Shown here piece by piece: positions 1 through 5,856 of a stretch of DNA of 9,735 bases. The notes beneath the pieces were generated by a model. It was not told the origin of the DNA. It did not search any database and saw only the letters and a program-made list of their open reading frames with translations. Positions within the stretch are counted from its first letter, which is position 1, and each line of letters opens with the position of its first letter. This stretch comes from an uncultured Comamonadaceae bacterium (lineage in GTDB: Bacteria > Pseudomonadota > Gammaproteobacteria > Burkholderiales > Burkholderiaceae_C): contig CALMOI010000200.1 in assembly GCA_937871735.1 (NCBI GenBank), forward strand, positions 1 through 9,735. Reading direction: 5' to 3'. A program made the position numbers and the translations under genes.

Positions 1-1
1 C

Positions 2-892
2 GGCGAATACGGCACCACCGCCACCTACATGAGCGAAGTCGCCATGCGCGGGCAACGGGGCTTTTTCTCCTCGTTCCAGTACGTGACGCTGATTGGCGGG
101 CAACTGCTGGCGGTGCTGGTGGTCGTGGTGTTGCAGCAGCTCTTGACTGAAGCCGAACTCAAAGACTGGGGCTGGCGCATTCCGTTCGTCATCGGTGCCG
201 CCACCGCTGTGGTCGCCTTGCTGCTGCGCCGCACGCTGCATGAAACCACCACCGCCGAAAGCCGCGCCAACCGGGGCGCAGGCAGCATGGCCGAGTTGTT
301 CAAGAACCACAAGGCAGCGTTCTTCACCGTGCTGGGTTACACCGCTGGCGGCTCGCTGATGTTCTACACCTTCACCACGTACATGCAAAAGTACTTGGTC
401 AACTCCGCAGGCATGTCCATCAAGACCGCCAGCAACGTGATGACGGTGTGCCTGTTCATTTACATGTGCCTGCAACCTTTGTTTGGCGCGCTGTCTGACC
501 GCATTGGGCGACGCAACAACATGCTGCTGTTTGGCGCGCTGGGCACGCTGGCAACGATGCCCATCCTCACCTTGCTGCAAGGCGTGACCAGCCCCGTGGC
601 AGCAGGCGCGCTGATCGTGCTGGCCTTGGCCATCGTCAGCTTTTACTCGTCCATCGGCGGCATCGTGAAGGCAGAAATGTTCCCGCCTGAGCTGCGTGCG
701 CTGGGCGTGGGTTTGTCCTACGCCATCGCCAACGCCGCCTTTGGGGGTTCCGCCGAGTATGTGGCGCTGGGGCTGAAGTCCATCGGCAGCGAGTCGCTGT
801 TTTACTGGTACGTCACCGCCATGATGGTGATGACCTTCTTCGTCAGCCTGCGCTTGCCCAAGCAAGCCACCTACTTGCACGACGACCGCTGA
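2..892 (+). CDS. kgtP: Alpha-ketoglutarate permease (MHS-family MFS transporter), 3' part
   Basis: Inner-membrane H+ symporter for 2-oxoglutarate or a similar dicarboxylate. The reading frame is open from base 2, so the true start lies before the window; the ATG at base 29 is internal. About 296 residues are visible, roughly the last two thirds of a usual 430-residue protein. The segment GEYGTTATYMSE followed by RGFFSSFQYVTLIGGQ is typical of the metabolite:H+ symporter subfamily and recalls E. coli KgtP closely, as do FYTFTTYMQKYLVN, KAEMFPPELRALGVGLSYA and FGGSAEYVAL. The loop SDRIGRR is the conserved MFS cytoplasmic motif between helices 8 and 9. About eight hydrophobic helices are visible, corresponding to helices 5-12. 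It is transcribed towards the exonuclease gene on the other strand and ends 26 bases from it. Family assignment is firm; the exact substrate is inferred from recalled similarity. Confidence 0.88.
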   Translation, partial: GEYGTTATYMSEVAMRGQRGFFSSFQYVTLIGGQLLAVLVVVVLQQLLTEAELKDWGWRIPFVIGAATAVVALLLRRTLHETTTAESRANRGAGSMAELFKNHKAAFFTVLGYTAGGSLMFYTFTTYMQKYLVNSAGMSIKTASNVMTVCLFIYMCLQPLFGALSDRIGRRNNMLLFGALGTLATMPILTLLQGVTSPVAAGALIVLALAIVSFYSSIGGIVKAEMFPPELRALGVGLSYAIANAAFGGSAEYVALGLKSIGSESLFYWYVTAMMVMTFFVSLRLPKQATYLHDDR

Positions 893-900
893 GCACCCAC

Positions 901-927
901 CGCGAGAGGGCCACGCCCTCACTCGCG
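901..927. terminator. Hairpin between convergent gene ends, possible bidirectional terminator
   Basis: The left arm CGCGAGAGGGC (901-911) pairs with GCCCT (915-919) and CTCGCG (922-927), with a CAC loop and a two-base bulge, giving about 11 base pairs, nearly all G-C. It lies 9 bases after the kgtP stop and overlaps the last codons and stop of the exonuclease gene on the other strand. There is no T-run on either side, so it is not a canonical intrinsic terminator. Its placement between converging genes suggests transcript end formation or protection. Confidence 0.45.
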
Positions 928-1575
928 GCGCAACTGGCGCAGTTTGATGAAGGCCAGCGCCGCCATCACCGCGTCATTGAGCGCGTCGTGCGCGTCGCGC
1001 ACCGGCAGGCCCAAGTCGGCCATCAGCGTGTCAAAGCGCAGGTCGATACCGACGTGCGCTTCTTGCTGGTAAGGCGGTAGCTGCCGAAACTTGTAGTCGT
1101 GGTACAGGGCCGAGACCTCGATCTTGGGCTGCGGCAAGCCGATGCCCAGCATCGGAAACAGCGCTCGGTTGATCATCGCCACGTCAAATTCCAAGTAATA
1201 ACCCACCAGCGGGCGGCTGCCAATGAAGTGCAGCAGCCGCTTGAGCGCCTCGTCAATCGACAAGCCTTGGGCCACATCGCGCTCGCGCAGGCGGTGGATT
1301 TTGATGCTCTCGGCGGAGATGCCTTTTTCAGGCTTGATCAGCAGCTCCAGCCGCTCGCTGGTCATGATGCGGTTGCCGACGATGCGCACCGCGCCTATCG
1401 AGATGATCTCGTCGTTGCGCACGCTCAGGCCGGTGGTTTCACAGTCCAGAGACACCCATTCATTGGGCGGCGGCGCGTCGAACATGAAGCGAAACGCTTG
1501 GTCGCCCATGTGGTACAGCATCCATTCACGCTTGAGGATTTGCCACCAGCGCGGCGAGGTCAATGAAGTGCTCAT
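919..1575 (-). CDS. DEDDh-family 3'-5' exonuclease (DNA polymerase III epsilon-like)
   Basis: A 218-residue protein with an RNase T/DnaQ-type exonuclease domain from about residue 38 to 212. The metal-binding residues are visible: D44 and E46 in LDCETTG (Exo I), D131 in GYYLEFDVAMIN (Exo II), and H196 with D201 in RDAHDALNDA (Exo III). This is the full DEDDh set, so it should be an active 3'-5' exonuclease on DNA or RNA ends. Residues 1-37 are an extra N-terminal segment rich in aromatic and basic residues. It lacks the C-terminal polymerase-binding tail of the replicative epsilon subunit, so it is probably not DnaQ itself. The start codon overlaps the stop of the upstream DUF294 gene by 4 bases (ATGA). 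No good ribosome binding site precedes it, which suggests translational coupling. The pairing with a cNMP/CBS/DUF294 protein recurs in proteobacteria, but the natural substrate is unknown. Confidence 0.88.
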   Translation of the reverse strand: MSTSLTSPRWWQILKREWMLYHMGDQAFRFMFDAPPPNEWVSLDCETTGLSVRNDEIISIGAVRIVGNRIMTSERLELLIKPEKGISAESIKIHRLRERDVAQGLSIDEALKRLLHFIGSRPLVGYYLEFDVAMINRALFPMLGIGLPQPKIEVSALYHDYKFRQLPPYQQEAHVGIDLRFDTLMADLGLPVRDAHDALNDAVMAALAFIKLRQLRRE

Positions 1576-3407
1576 CCGATGGCATCCAAGTGAAAGCGCA
1601 GCCGCAGATGCGCCTTGAATTGCTTGACCACGCCCAGCGTGTCTTTGAGCAAATCCCGATCCAAGCTGCTGAGCCGGGGCACGTCAATGGTGCCGGTGAC
1701 GGGCTTGCCCACATCCAGCTCGGCCAGCCCGGCTTTGAGCTTGAGCCCCATGAAAAAGTGCAAGCTCTGGGTCAAGTCCGCGCCCATTTCGGGGGTCAAG
1801 CGGCCATCAGCCACCAAGGCGTTGAGGCGGTCGGTGGTGCTGGTGTCGGTGATGCGGTGCGCCAGCGCCAAGCTGCGTACGCCGTGTACCAGCGGGAACA
1901 AGCCTTCTTTTTTCAGGTGCAATTGCTGGTTGGCATCGCCCAAACCCAGCAAGCGGTTCCACCAGCCGGTGGTGGTGCCAAAAGCGTCCATCGCGGCAGC
2001 AAAGCGGCCCAGCACGGCATCGCTGTCAGTGGCCAGCTCCATCAGGCGGCGCTGCACGTCGGCCAGCAAGCGCGCATCGCCGCTGACGGCGTGCGCGTCC
2101 ATGAAGATGGCCAAGTTCATCAAACTATCGGGGTTGGGCATGATGAGCCACTGGCGCGTCATCTGCGCAAACTCGGCCACCGGCTTGCACCACTGCGGGT
2201 TGTTGACCATGATGCGCCCGGCGCATTCGGGGTAGCCAAAGTCGCTGAGCGCATCAGAAAAGCGCTGGCAAATCGCCGCCAAATCAGCGGGCGGGGTGTA
2301 GTCATCGCGCAAGATCAGGCCGTTGTCTTGGTCGGTTTTGAGCAGTTGCTCGCCCCGGCCTTCGCTGCCCATCACGAACAGGCAGGAGTTGGCGACCAAA
2401 TCTGCCGGTGCAATCAGTTGCCAAGCGCGCTCAAACAAACGGGCGTTGAGCTGCTGCACCAGCTTGGCTATCAGGTTGACGCGGCTGCCACTGCGGTACA
2501 GCAAGCCGATCATGCGGGTGATCTGCGTCGCTGCCACCGCCAAACCCGCCAAGTCACGCGCTTCTTCAATGCGCACCGTGATCAAGTGCGACTGGTTGGA
2601 CAAGAAGCTGAACAAGTCCAGCGCCTCCAGCACGCCGATGATTTGACCGTCGCGGCTGACGGCCAAGCGGTGGACGCGGTGGCGCAGTAGCACGGTCATG
2701 GCATCGCCCAACTGGTCGTCGGCGCGCACTTCAATCACCGGGAAAGAGGCCCAATCGCCCACGGGCAGCGTGTTGAGCGGGCGGCCATCCAACACCGCAC
2801 GCTGCAAGGTGGTGGAGGTAAAAATCCCCAGCCGCGCTGGTGTGTCGGCTGACGTGACCGCTTCGCGCACCAACACATTCGAGGTGCGCTCAGACTGAAA
2901 CAGCCGCACCACGGTCAAGATGTCGGTGTCGGCATCGACGAAGTGCGCGGGGCGCAAAAACGCTTCGTCCACCCGCGACAAGGCCAGCGATTGCTGCTCG
3001 TGCTGGCTCTTGCGCGCTGACACGGCGCTGAGCTTGTCGCTCAAGTCAGAAAACAACAGCGCGCCGAAGGTGGCGTTGGCGGCGATCAAATCGCGCACGG
3101 CTTGCTTGGCCAGTTGGTAAGCCACGACTTCTTCGGTAGCCACGAAACGGCTGCTGCTTTTGCCGGCCATCAGGCCGCGCCCGTCAAAGCAATCGTCGGG
3201 GCCGCAGGTGGTGATGATCTCGTCGCCCTCGCTTTGGGTGACGTAGCCTTTGATGACCACGAACAAGTGCGAGGGCACGCTACCCACATCCAAAATGGTT
3301 TCGCCCTCGCGGTAATAGACCACATCCACGCTGGCGCGCACCAGCCGCTGCTCGTCAGGGTTCAGGCAATCAAATGGCGAGGCAGAAAAGTTAAAGGCGT
3401 TGGGCAT
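1572..3407 (-). CDS. Cyclic-nucleotide-binding/CBS/DUF294 nucleotidyltransferase-like signalling protein
   Basis: A 611-residue cytosolic regulatory protein. Residues about 10-125 resemble a cNMP-binding (CRP-like) beta-roll, with REGETILDVGSVPSHLFVVIKG typical of its start. Residues about 150-275 form a pair of CBS domains, which usually bind adenine nucleotides (HRVHRLAVSRDGQIIGVLEALDL lies in the second). Residues about 335-400 carry the DUF294 nucleotidyltransferase-like core GSEGRGEQLLKTDQD, with G347, S348 and the acidic pair D359 and D361 in the place of the metal-binding residues of GlnD-type enzymes. The rest to about residue 605 matches the helical DUF294 C-terminal domain. By analogy with GlnD it may transfer a nucleotide to a partner in response to nucleotide levels, but no reaction is proven for the family as far as I know. 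It is first in a two-gene unit with the exonuclease (ATGA overlap). No clear ribosome binding site is seen before the ATG. Confidence 0.88.
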   Translation of the reverse strand: MPNAFNFSASPFDCLNPDEQRLVRASVDVVYYREGETILDVGSVPSHLFVVIKGYVTQSEGDEIITTCGPDDCFDGRGLMAGKSSSRFVATEEVVAYQLAKQAVRDLIAANATFGALLFSDLSDKLSAVSARKSQHEQQSLALSRVDEAFLRPAHFVDADTDILTVVRLFQSERTSNVLVREAVTSADTPARLGIFTSTTLQRAVLDGRPLNTLPVGDWASFPVIEVRADDQLGDAMTVLLRHRVHRLAVSRDGQIIGVLEALDLFSFLSNQSHLITVRIEEARDLAGLAVAATQITRMIGLLYRSGSRVNLIAKLVQQLNARLFERAWQLIAPADLVANSCLFVMGSEGRGEQLLKTDQDNGLILRDDYTPPADLAAICQRFSDALSDFGYPECAGRIMVNNPQWCKPVAEFAQMTRQWLIMPNPDSLMNLAIFMDAHAVSGDARLLADVQRRLMELATDSDAVLGRFAAAMDAFGTTTGWWNRLLGLGDANQQLHLKKEGLFPLVHGVRSLALAHRITDTSTTDRLNALVADGRLTPEMGADLTQSLHFFMGLKLKAGLAELDVGKPVTGTIDVPRLSSLDRDLLKDTLGVVKQFKAHLRLRFHLDAIG

Positions 3408-3437
3408 ACATCACACAAGGCCGCCGAGGCCCCAATA

Positions 3438-3456
3438 ACCCCGAGAAATTCGGGGT
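3438..3456 (-). terminator. Hairpin after the HCCA isomerase-like gene
   Basis: ACCCCGA (3438-3444) and TCGGGGT (3450-3456) form a perfect 7-base-pair stem with a 5-base loop, starting 7 bases after the isomerase stop codon. On the minus strand it is followed by TATTGGGG, a very short T-rich stretch, so termination may be only partial. Its position marks a likely boundary between the deacylase/DUF1289/isomerase unit and the DUF294/exonuclease unit. Confidence 0.5.
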
Positions 3457-3463
3457 CATCTAT

Positions 3464-4099
3464 TCAACGGCGCGTGCCTTGCGCCACGCTTGCAACGGCG
3501 TGCCACGGGCCATCAAACCAAGGGTCGCCGTTCAGGTAAGCGCGCAGCATGGGCAGCGCATCCAGCCCCCAAAACACCCGGCCATCCACCTCGATGCTGG
3601 GCACGCCGAACAGACCCAGCGCGATCGCTTCGTCGGTGTTGGCTTGCAATTGCGCTTTCACCGCTGGGTCGCTGCTGGCGCGCTCGGGGGCCAATTGCGC
3701 CGTCAGCGCGACTAGCCGATCGGCATCTGACGCTTCGGCACCGCCGCGCCAGACATGACGCAGCACCGTTTCGCAGACATAGCGGTTGGGCTGCTCGCCA
3801 TCGCTGGCGCAGGCCAGCGCCAGCCGCAGCAAGCCCAGCGGGTTGAACGGGTGGCTGGCGGGCAAATCCAGCTTGATGCCCAGCGTGTGCGCTTGCCACA
3901 GCACTTGGCGGTAAGTCCAGTCGCGTTTAGGAGCGATTTCAGCGGGGCCAAGCTGGCCGTGGTGCTTGAGCAACCCGGCAAACAGCACCGGTTTGTAGGT
4001 CACGCAGTGGCTGATGCCGCGCAGCGCCTCGGGCAGTTGCTCAAACGCCAAGTAGGCGTAGGGCGAGATGACATCGACATAAAACGTGATGTGCTTCAT
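3464..4099 (-). CDS. 2-hydroxychromene-2-carboxylate isomerase-like protein (DsbA fold, GST-kappa class)
   Basis: A 211-residue thioredoxin-fold protein of the DsbA/HCCA isomerase family, close to the family's usual length of about 200. The N-terminus FYVDVISPYAYLA carries the conserved serine (S12) that replaces the redox cysteine and in HCCA isomerase acts with glutathione in cis-trans isomerisation of a naphthalene-pathway intermediate. N86-P87 after ASHPF and the cis-proline loop GVPS (165-168) followed by VDGRVFWGLD are also typical. The inserted helical region lies between about residues 60 and 160. A GAGGAG ribosome binding site (4108-4113) lies 8 bases before the ATG. Its start overlaps the DUF1289 stop by 4 bases. 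No other aromatic-degradation gene is in the window, so the real substrate may differ and a general glutathione-dependent isomerase or oxidoreductase role is possible. Confidence 0.87.
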   Translation of the reverse strand: MKHITFYVDVISPYAYLAFEQLPEALRGISHCVTYKPVLFAGLLKHHGQLGPAEIAPKRDWTYRQVLWQAHTLGIKLDLPASHPFNPLGLLRLALACASDGEQPNRYVCETVLRHVWRGGAEASDADRLVALTAQLAPERASSDPAVKAQLQANTDEAIALGLFGVPSIEVDGRVFWGLDALPMLRAYLNGDPWFDGPWHAVASVAQGTRR

Positions 4100-4341
4100 G
4101 TCGCCCGCTCCTCAATCAAGCGCCAGACGGCGCGTTTGCCCTCATCGTCCAGCGTGCGCCAAGCGCGCAACTCGTCGAGCGTGCGCAGGCAGCCGATGCA
4201 AAACTGCTGCTCGTCGTCCATTTTGCAGACGTTGATGCACGGCGATGGCACGGGGCCGTCGGCGCTGATCCAACTTGGCATGTCAGCCAAGCGCTCGGCC
4301 AGCAGCGGCGGGCAGCTCGGCTGCGTGGGCGCGCCGTTCAT
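4096..4341 (-). CDS. DUF1289 small cysteine-rich protein
   Basis: An 81-residue protein. The DUF1289 core runs from about residue 32 to 80: SPCINVCKMD, then FCIGCLRTLDEL, giving four cysteines C35, C39, C48 and C51 in a CX3C...CX2C layout, followed by a helical tail with W61 and W73. The cysteine layout suggests a metal-binding (zinc or Fe-S) knuckle. The family, which includes E. coli YdhL, has no established function. The first 30 residues are proline-rich and variable. Its ATG overlaps the deacylase stop by 4 bases, with GGAGG (4346-4350) only 4 bases upstream, and its own stop overlaps the start of the isomerase gene, so the three genes are probably translated from one message. Confidence 0.85.
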   Translation of the reverse strand: MNGAPTQPSCPPLLAERLADMPSWISADGPVPSPCINVCKMDDEQQFCIGCLRTLDELRAWRTLDDEGKRAVWRLIEERAT

Positions 4342-4862
4342 GCGGCCTCCGCTGCGGGGTCTTGCGCCACATCAGCCACGGGCGCGCCGGTGAGCTGCGC
4401 CAAATCGGCGGGCGTGAGGCGGAACACGCCGTGCGGATGCCCGGCTGCGGCCCAAATCTCATCAAAGCGGTGCAGCTCGCGGTCAATCAGCGTCACGGGC
4501 CGGGTCGCGTGGGCCACGGGCGACACGCCGCCAATCGAAAACCCCGTCGCCGTTTTGACGAAATCGGCATCAGCGCGGCCCAGTTTTTGGCCTTCACCGC
4601 AGACCAGCGCCTGCACCTTTTTCTCGTCCACGCGCCGGTCGCCCGAGGTGACGACCAGCACCGCCGCGCCGTCAGGCTTGCGACGGAAGATGATGCTTTT
4701 GGCGATCTGCCCCAGCGTCACGCCCAGCGCGTCGGCGGCTTGCTGCGCGGTGCGGGCCGCGTCGTCCAACATTTGCGGGCCGTGCGGATGGCCCGCCGCC
4801 TGCAACACCGCCGCCACGCGCTGCACGCCTTCGGGCAGCGATTTCAATTCAGCACCACACAT
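4338..4862 (-). CDS. YbaK/EbsC (ProX-like) aminoacyl-tRNA deacylase
   Basis: A trans-editing protein of the YbaK/ProX family, which hydrolyses mischarged amino acids (Ala or Cys) from tRNA, mostly tRNA-Pro, in the cytosol. I take the ATG at 4862 as the start, giving 174 residues (MCGAELKSLPEGVQRV), because GGAG lies 9 bases upstream; a TTG at 4880 would add six residues but overlaps that site. Visible family features, counted from this ATG, are ARTAQQAADALGV (36-48), the conserved lysine K55 in QIAKSIIF, the strand AAVLVVTSGDRRVDEKKV (66-83) and the GGVSP loop (111-115), which borders the substrate pocket. The C-terminal AAGHPHGVFRLTPADL fits the ProX branch better than YbaK proper. It is a single-domain, full-length protein and is first in an overlapping trio. 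It begins just after the intrinsic terminator of the leucine operon, so it needs read-through or a promoter inside mvaB. Confidence 0.85.
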   Translation of the reverse strand: MCGAELKSLPEGVQRVAAVLQAAGHPHGPQMLDDAARTAQQAADALGVTLGQIAKSIIFRRKPDGAAVLVVTSGDRRVDEKKVQALVCGEGQKLGRADADFVKTATGFSIGGVSPVAHATRPVTLIDRELHRFDEIWAAAGHPHGVFRLTPADLAQLTGAPVADVAQDPAAEAA

Positions 4863-4871
4863 TTGCTTTTG

Positions 4872-4875
4872 CTCC
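4872..4875 (-). promoter_or_regulatory. Ribosome binding site deciding the deacylase start
   Basis: GGAG on the minus strand, 9 bases before the ATG at 4862-4860. It favours this ATG over the in-frame TTG codons at 4880 and 4877. It lies only a few bases after the T-run of the terminator that ends the leucine operon. Confidence 0.65.
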
Positions 4876-4878
4876 AAC

Positions 4879-4920
4879 AAAAAAAACCGGGTGGCGCAGA
4901 CCGATTCAGGCGCTCACCCG
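4879..4920 (-). terminator. Strong intrinsic terminator overlapping the mvaB stop
   Basis: Read on the minus strand, CGGGTG (4920-4915), a bulged A and GCGC (4913-4910) pair with GCGC (4897-4894) and CACCCG (4893-4888). This makes a 10-base-pair G-C-rich stem with a 12-base loop, followed after one G by eight T's (4886-4879). It has all parts of a Rho-independent terminator. The loop contains the mvaB stop codon (4908-4906), so the left arm is coding sequence. It should end most transcripts of the leucine operon, and a ribosome at the stop codon could hinder its folding. Confidence 0.85.
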
Positions 4921-5829
4921 CTTGTTGAGTATCGCCGTCGCCACCCGCGAGCCGGATTTGCGCTGCAAAAAGTCACTGATGTAGGCCCCGGCATCGACGA
5001 GCTTGTCTAAGTCAATGCCGGTTGCTATGCCCAGACCGTGCAGCAAATAGACCACATCCTCGGTCGCCACATTGCCGGTCGCGCCCTTGGCATACGGGCA
5101 GCCGCCCAGCCCGGCCACCGAGGTGTCGAACTGCCACACGCCCAGCTCCAGCGCCGCCAGCGTGTTGGCCAGCGCCTGGCCGTAGGTGTCGTGGAAGTGG
5201 CCGGACACGTCGGCCAAGTCGTAATGCTGCAAGGTGGCCTCGATGGCACGCTGCACCTTGATGGGCGTGCCGACGCCGATGGTATCGGCCACGCCCACAT
5301 GCTGGACACCTATGCCCTTCATCAGTCCGGCCAGATAACCGACGCGCTCGGGCGCAATCTCGCCTTCGTAGGGGCAGCCCACGGTGCAGCTCATCGCGCC
5401 GCGCACGTAGATGCCCGCCGCACGCGCTGCGGCGACCACCGGGGCGAAGCGGGCGATGCTCTCGGCGATGGAGCAATTGATGTTCTTGCGGCTGAAGGCC
5501 TCGCTGGCCGCCGCGAACACCACGATCTCATCGGGCTTGGAGGCCAACGCTGCCTCAAAACCCTGCATATTGGGCGTCAGCACCGAGTAGCGCACCCCCG
5601 GCTGGCGCGTGATGCCAGCCATCACCTCGGCGTTGTCTGCCATCTGCGGCACCCATTTGGGCGAGACAAAACTGGTCACCTCCACCTCGCGCAAGCCCGC
5701 CGCTTGCAGCTTGTGAACTAACTCAATCTTGACGCTGGCGGGCACCGGCGTCTTTTCATTTTGCAAACCATCACGCGGGCCGACATCGACCAGTTTGACG
5801 CGGGGGGGGAGGTGGTTGAGGTTGGGCAT
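4906..5829 (-). CDS. mvaB: Hydroxymethylglutaryl-CoA lyase
   Basis: A 307-residue enzyme (also called LiuE) splitting 3-hydroxy-3-methylglutaryl-CoA into acetoacetate and acetyl-CoA, the last step of leucine breakdown. It is a DRE-TIM metallolyase of normal bacterial length. Visible are DVGPRDGLQNE (15-25) with R19 and metal-binding D20, SFVSPKWVPQMAD (53-65), SCTVGCPYEGE (147-157), the metal-binding HFHDTYG (H211, H213) and the signature loop GLGGCPYAKGATGN (240-253) with the catalytic cysteine C244. All key residues are present. The ATG gives the expected N-terminus, but no clear ribosome binding site lies in the 27 bases between it and the upstream ATPase stop. A run of eight C's covers codons 8-10. 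It is followed by an intrinsic terminator. The partner carboxylase subunit lies one gene upstream, separated by the ATPase gene. Confidence 0.95.
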   Translation of the reverse strand: MPNLNHLPPRVKLVDVGPRDGLQNEKTPVPASVKIELVHKLQAAGLREVEVTSFVSPKWVPQMADNAEVMAGITRQPGVRYSVLTPNMQGFEAALASKPDEIVVFAAASEAFSRKNINCSIAESIARFAPVVAAARAAGIYVRGAMSCTVGCPYEGEIAPERVGYLAGLMKGIGVQHVGVADTIGVGTPIKVQRAIEATLQHYDLADVSGHFHDTYGQALANTLAALELGVWQFDTSVAGLGGCPYAKGATGNVATEDVVYLLHGLGIATGIDLDKLVDAGAYISDFLQRKSGSRVATAILNKRVSA

Positions 5830-5856
5830 GTCTTGGTCTTGGCTAGGGGTAACTTG

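Noticed and set aside
1563..2690. Long plus-strand reading frame (375 codons) opposite the DUF294 gene
   Set aside because: It lies wholly antisense to a gene with clear domains. Its composition (rich in Q, A, H, G, V) is what a high-GC shadow frame gives, and no domain is recognisable.
3408..3418. CRP-like half site (TGTGA on the minus strand) before the DUF294 gene
   Set aside because: There is no matching TCACA half at the needed spacing, and five bases occur often by chance.
3755..4393. Plus-strand frame of 212 codons opposite the isomerase, DUF1289 and deacylase genes
   Set aside because: It crosses three well-supported genes on the other strand and shows no family features.
4425..4800. 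Repeated AGHPHG peptide near both ends of the deacylase
   Set aside because: The copies are six residues long, and the C-terminal one matches a usual family motif; chance or simple convergence is enough to explain it.
4878..4880. TTG as start of the tRNA deacylase
   Set aside because: It overlaps the T-run of the terminator and lies upstream of the ribosome binding site, which is correctly spaced for the ATG at 4862.
5038..5721. Plus-strand frame of 227 codons opposite HMG-CoA lyase
   Set aside because: It is a shadow of a fully supported enzyme gene and has no recognisable motif.
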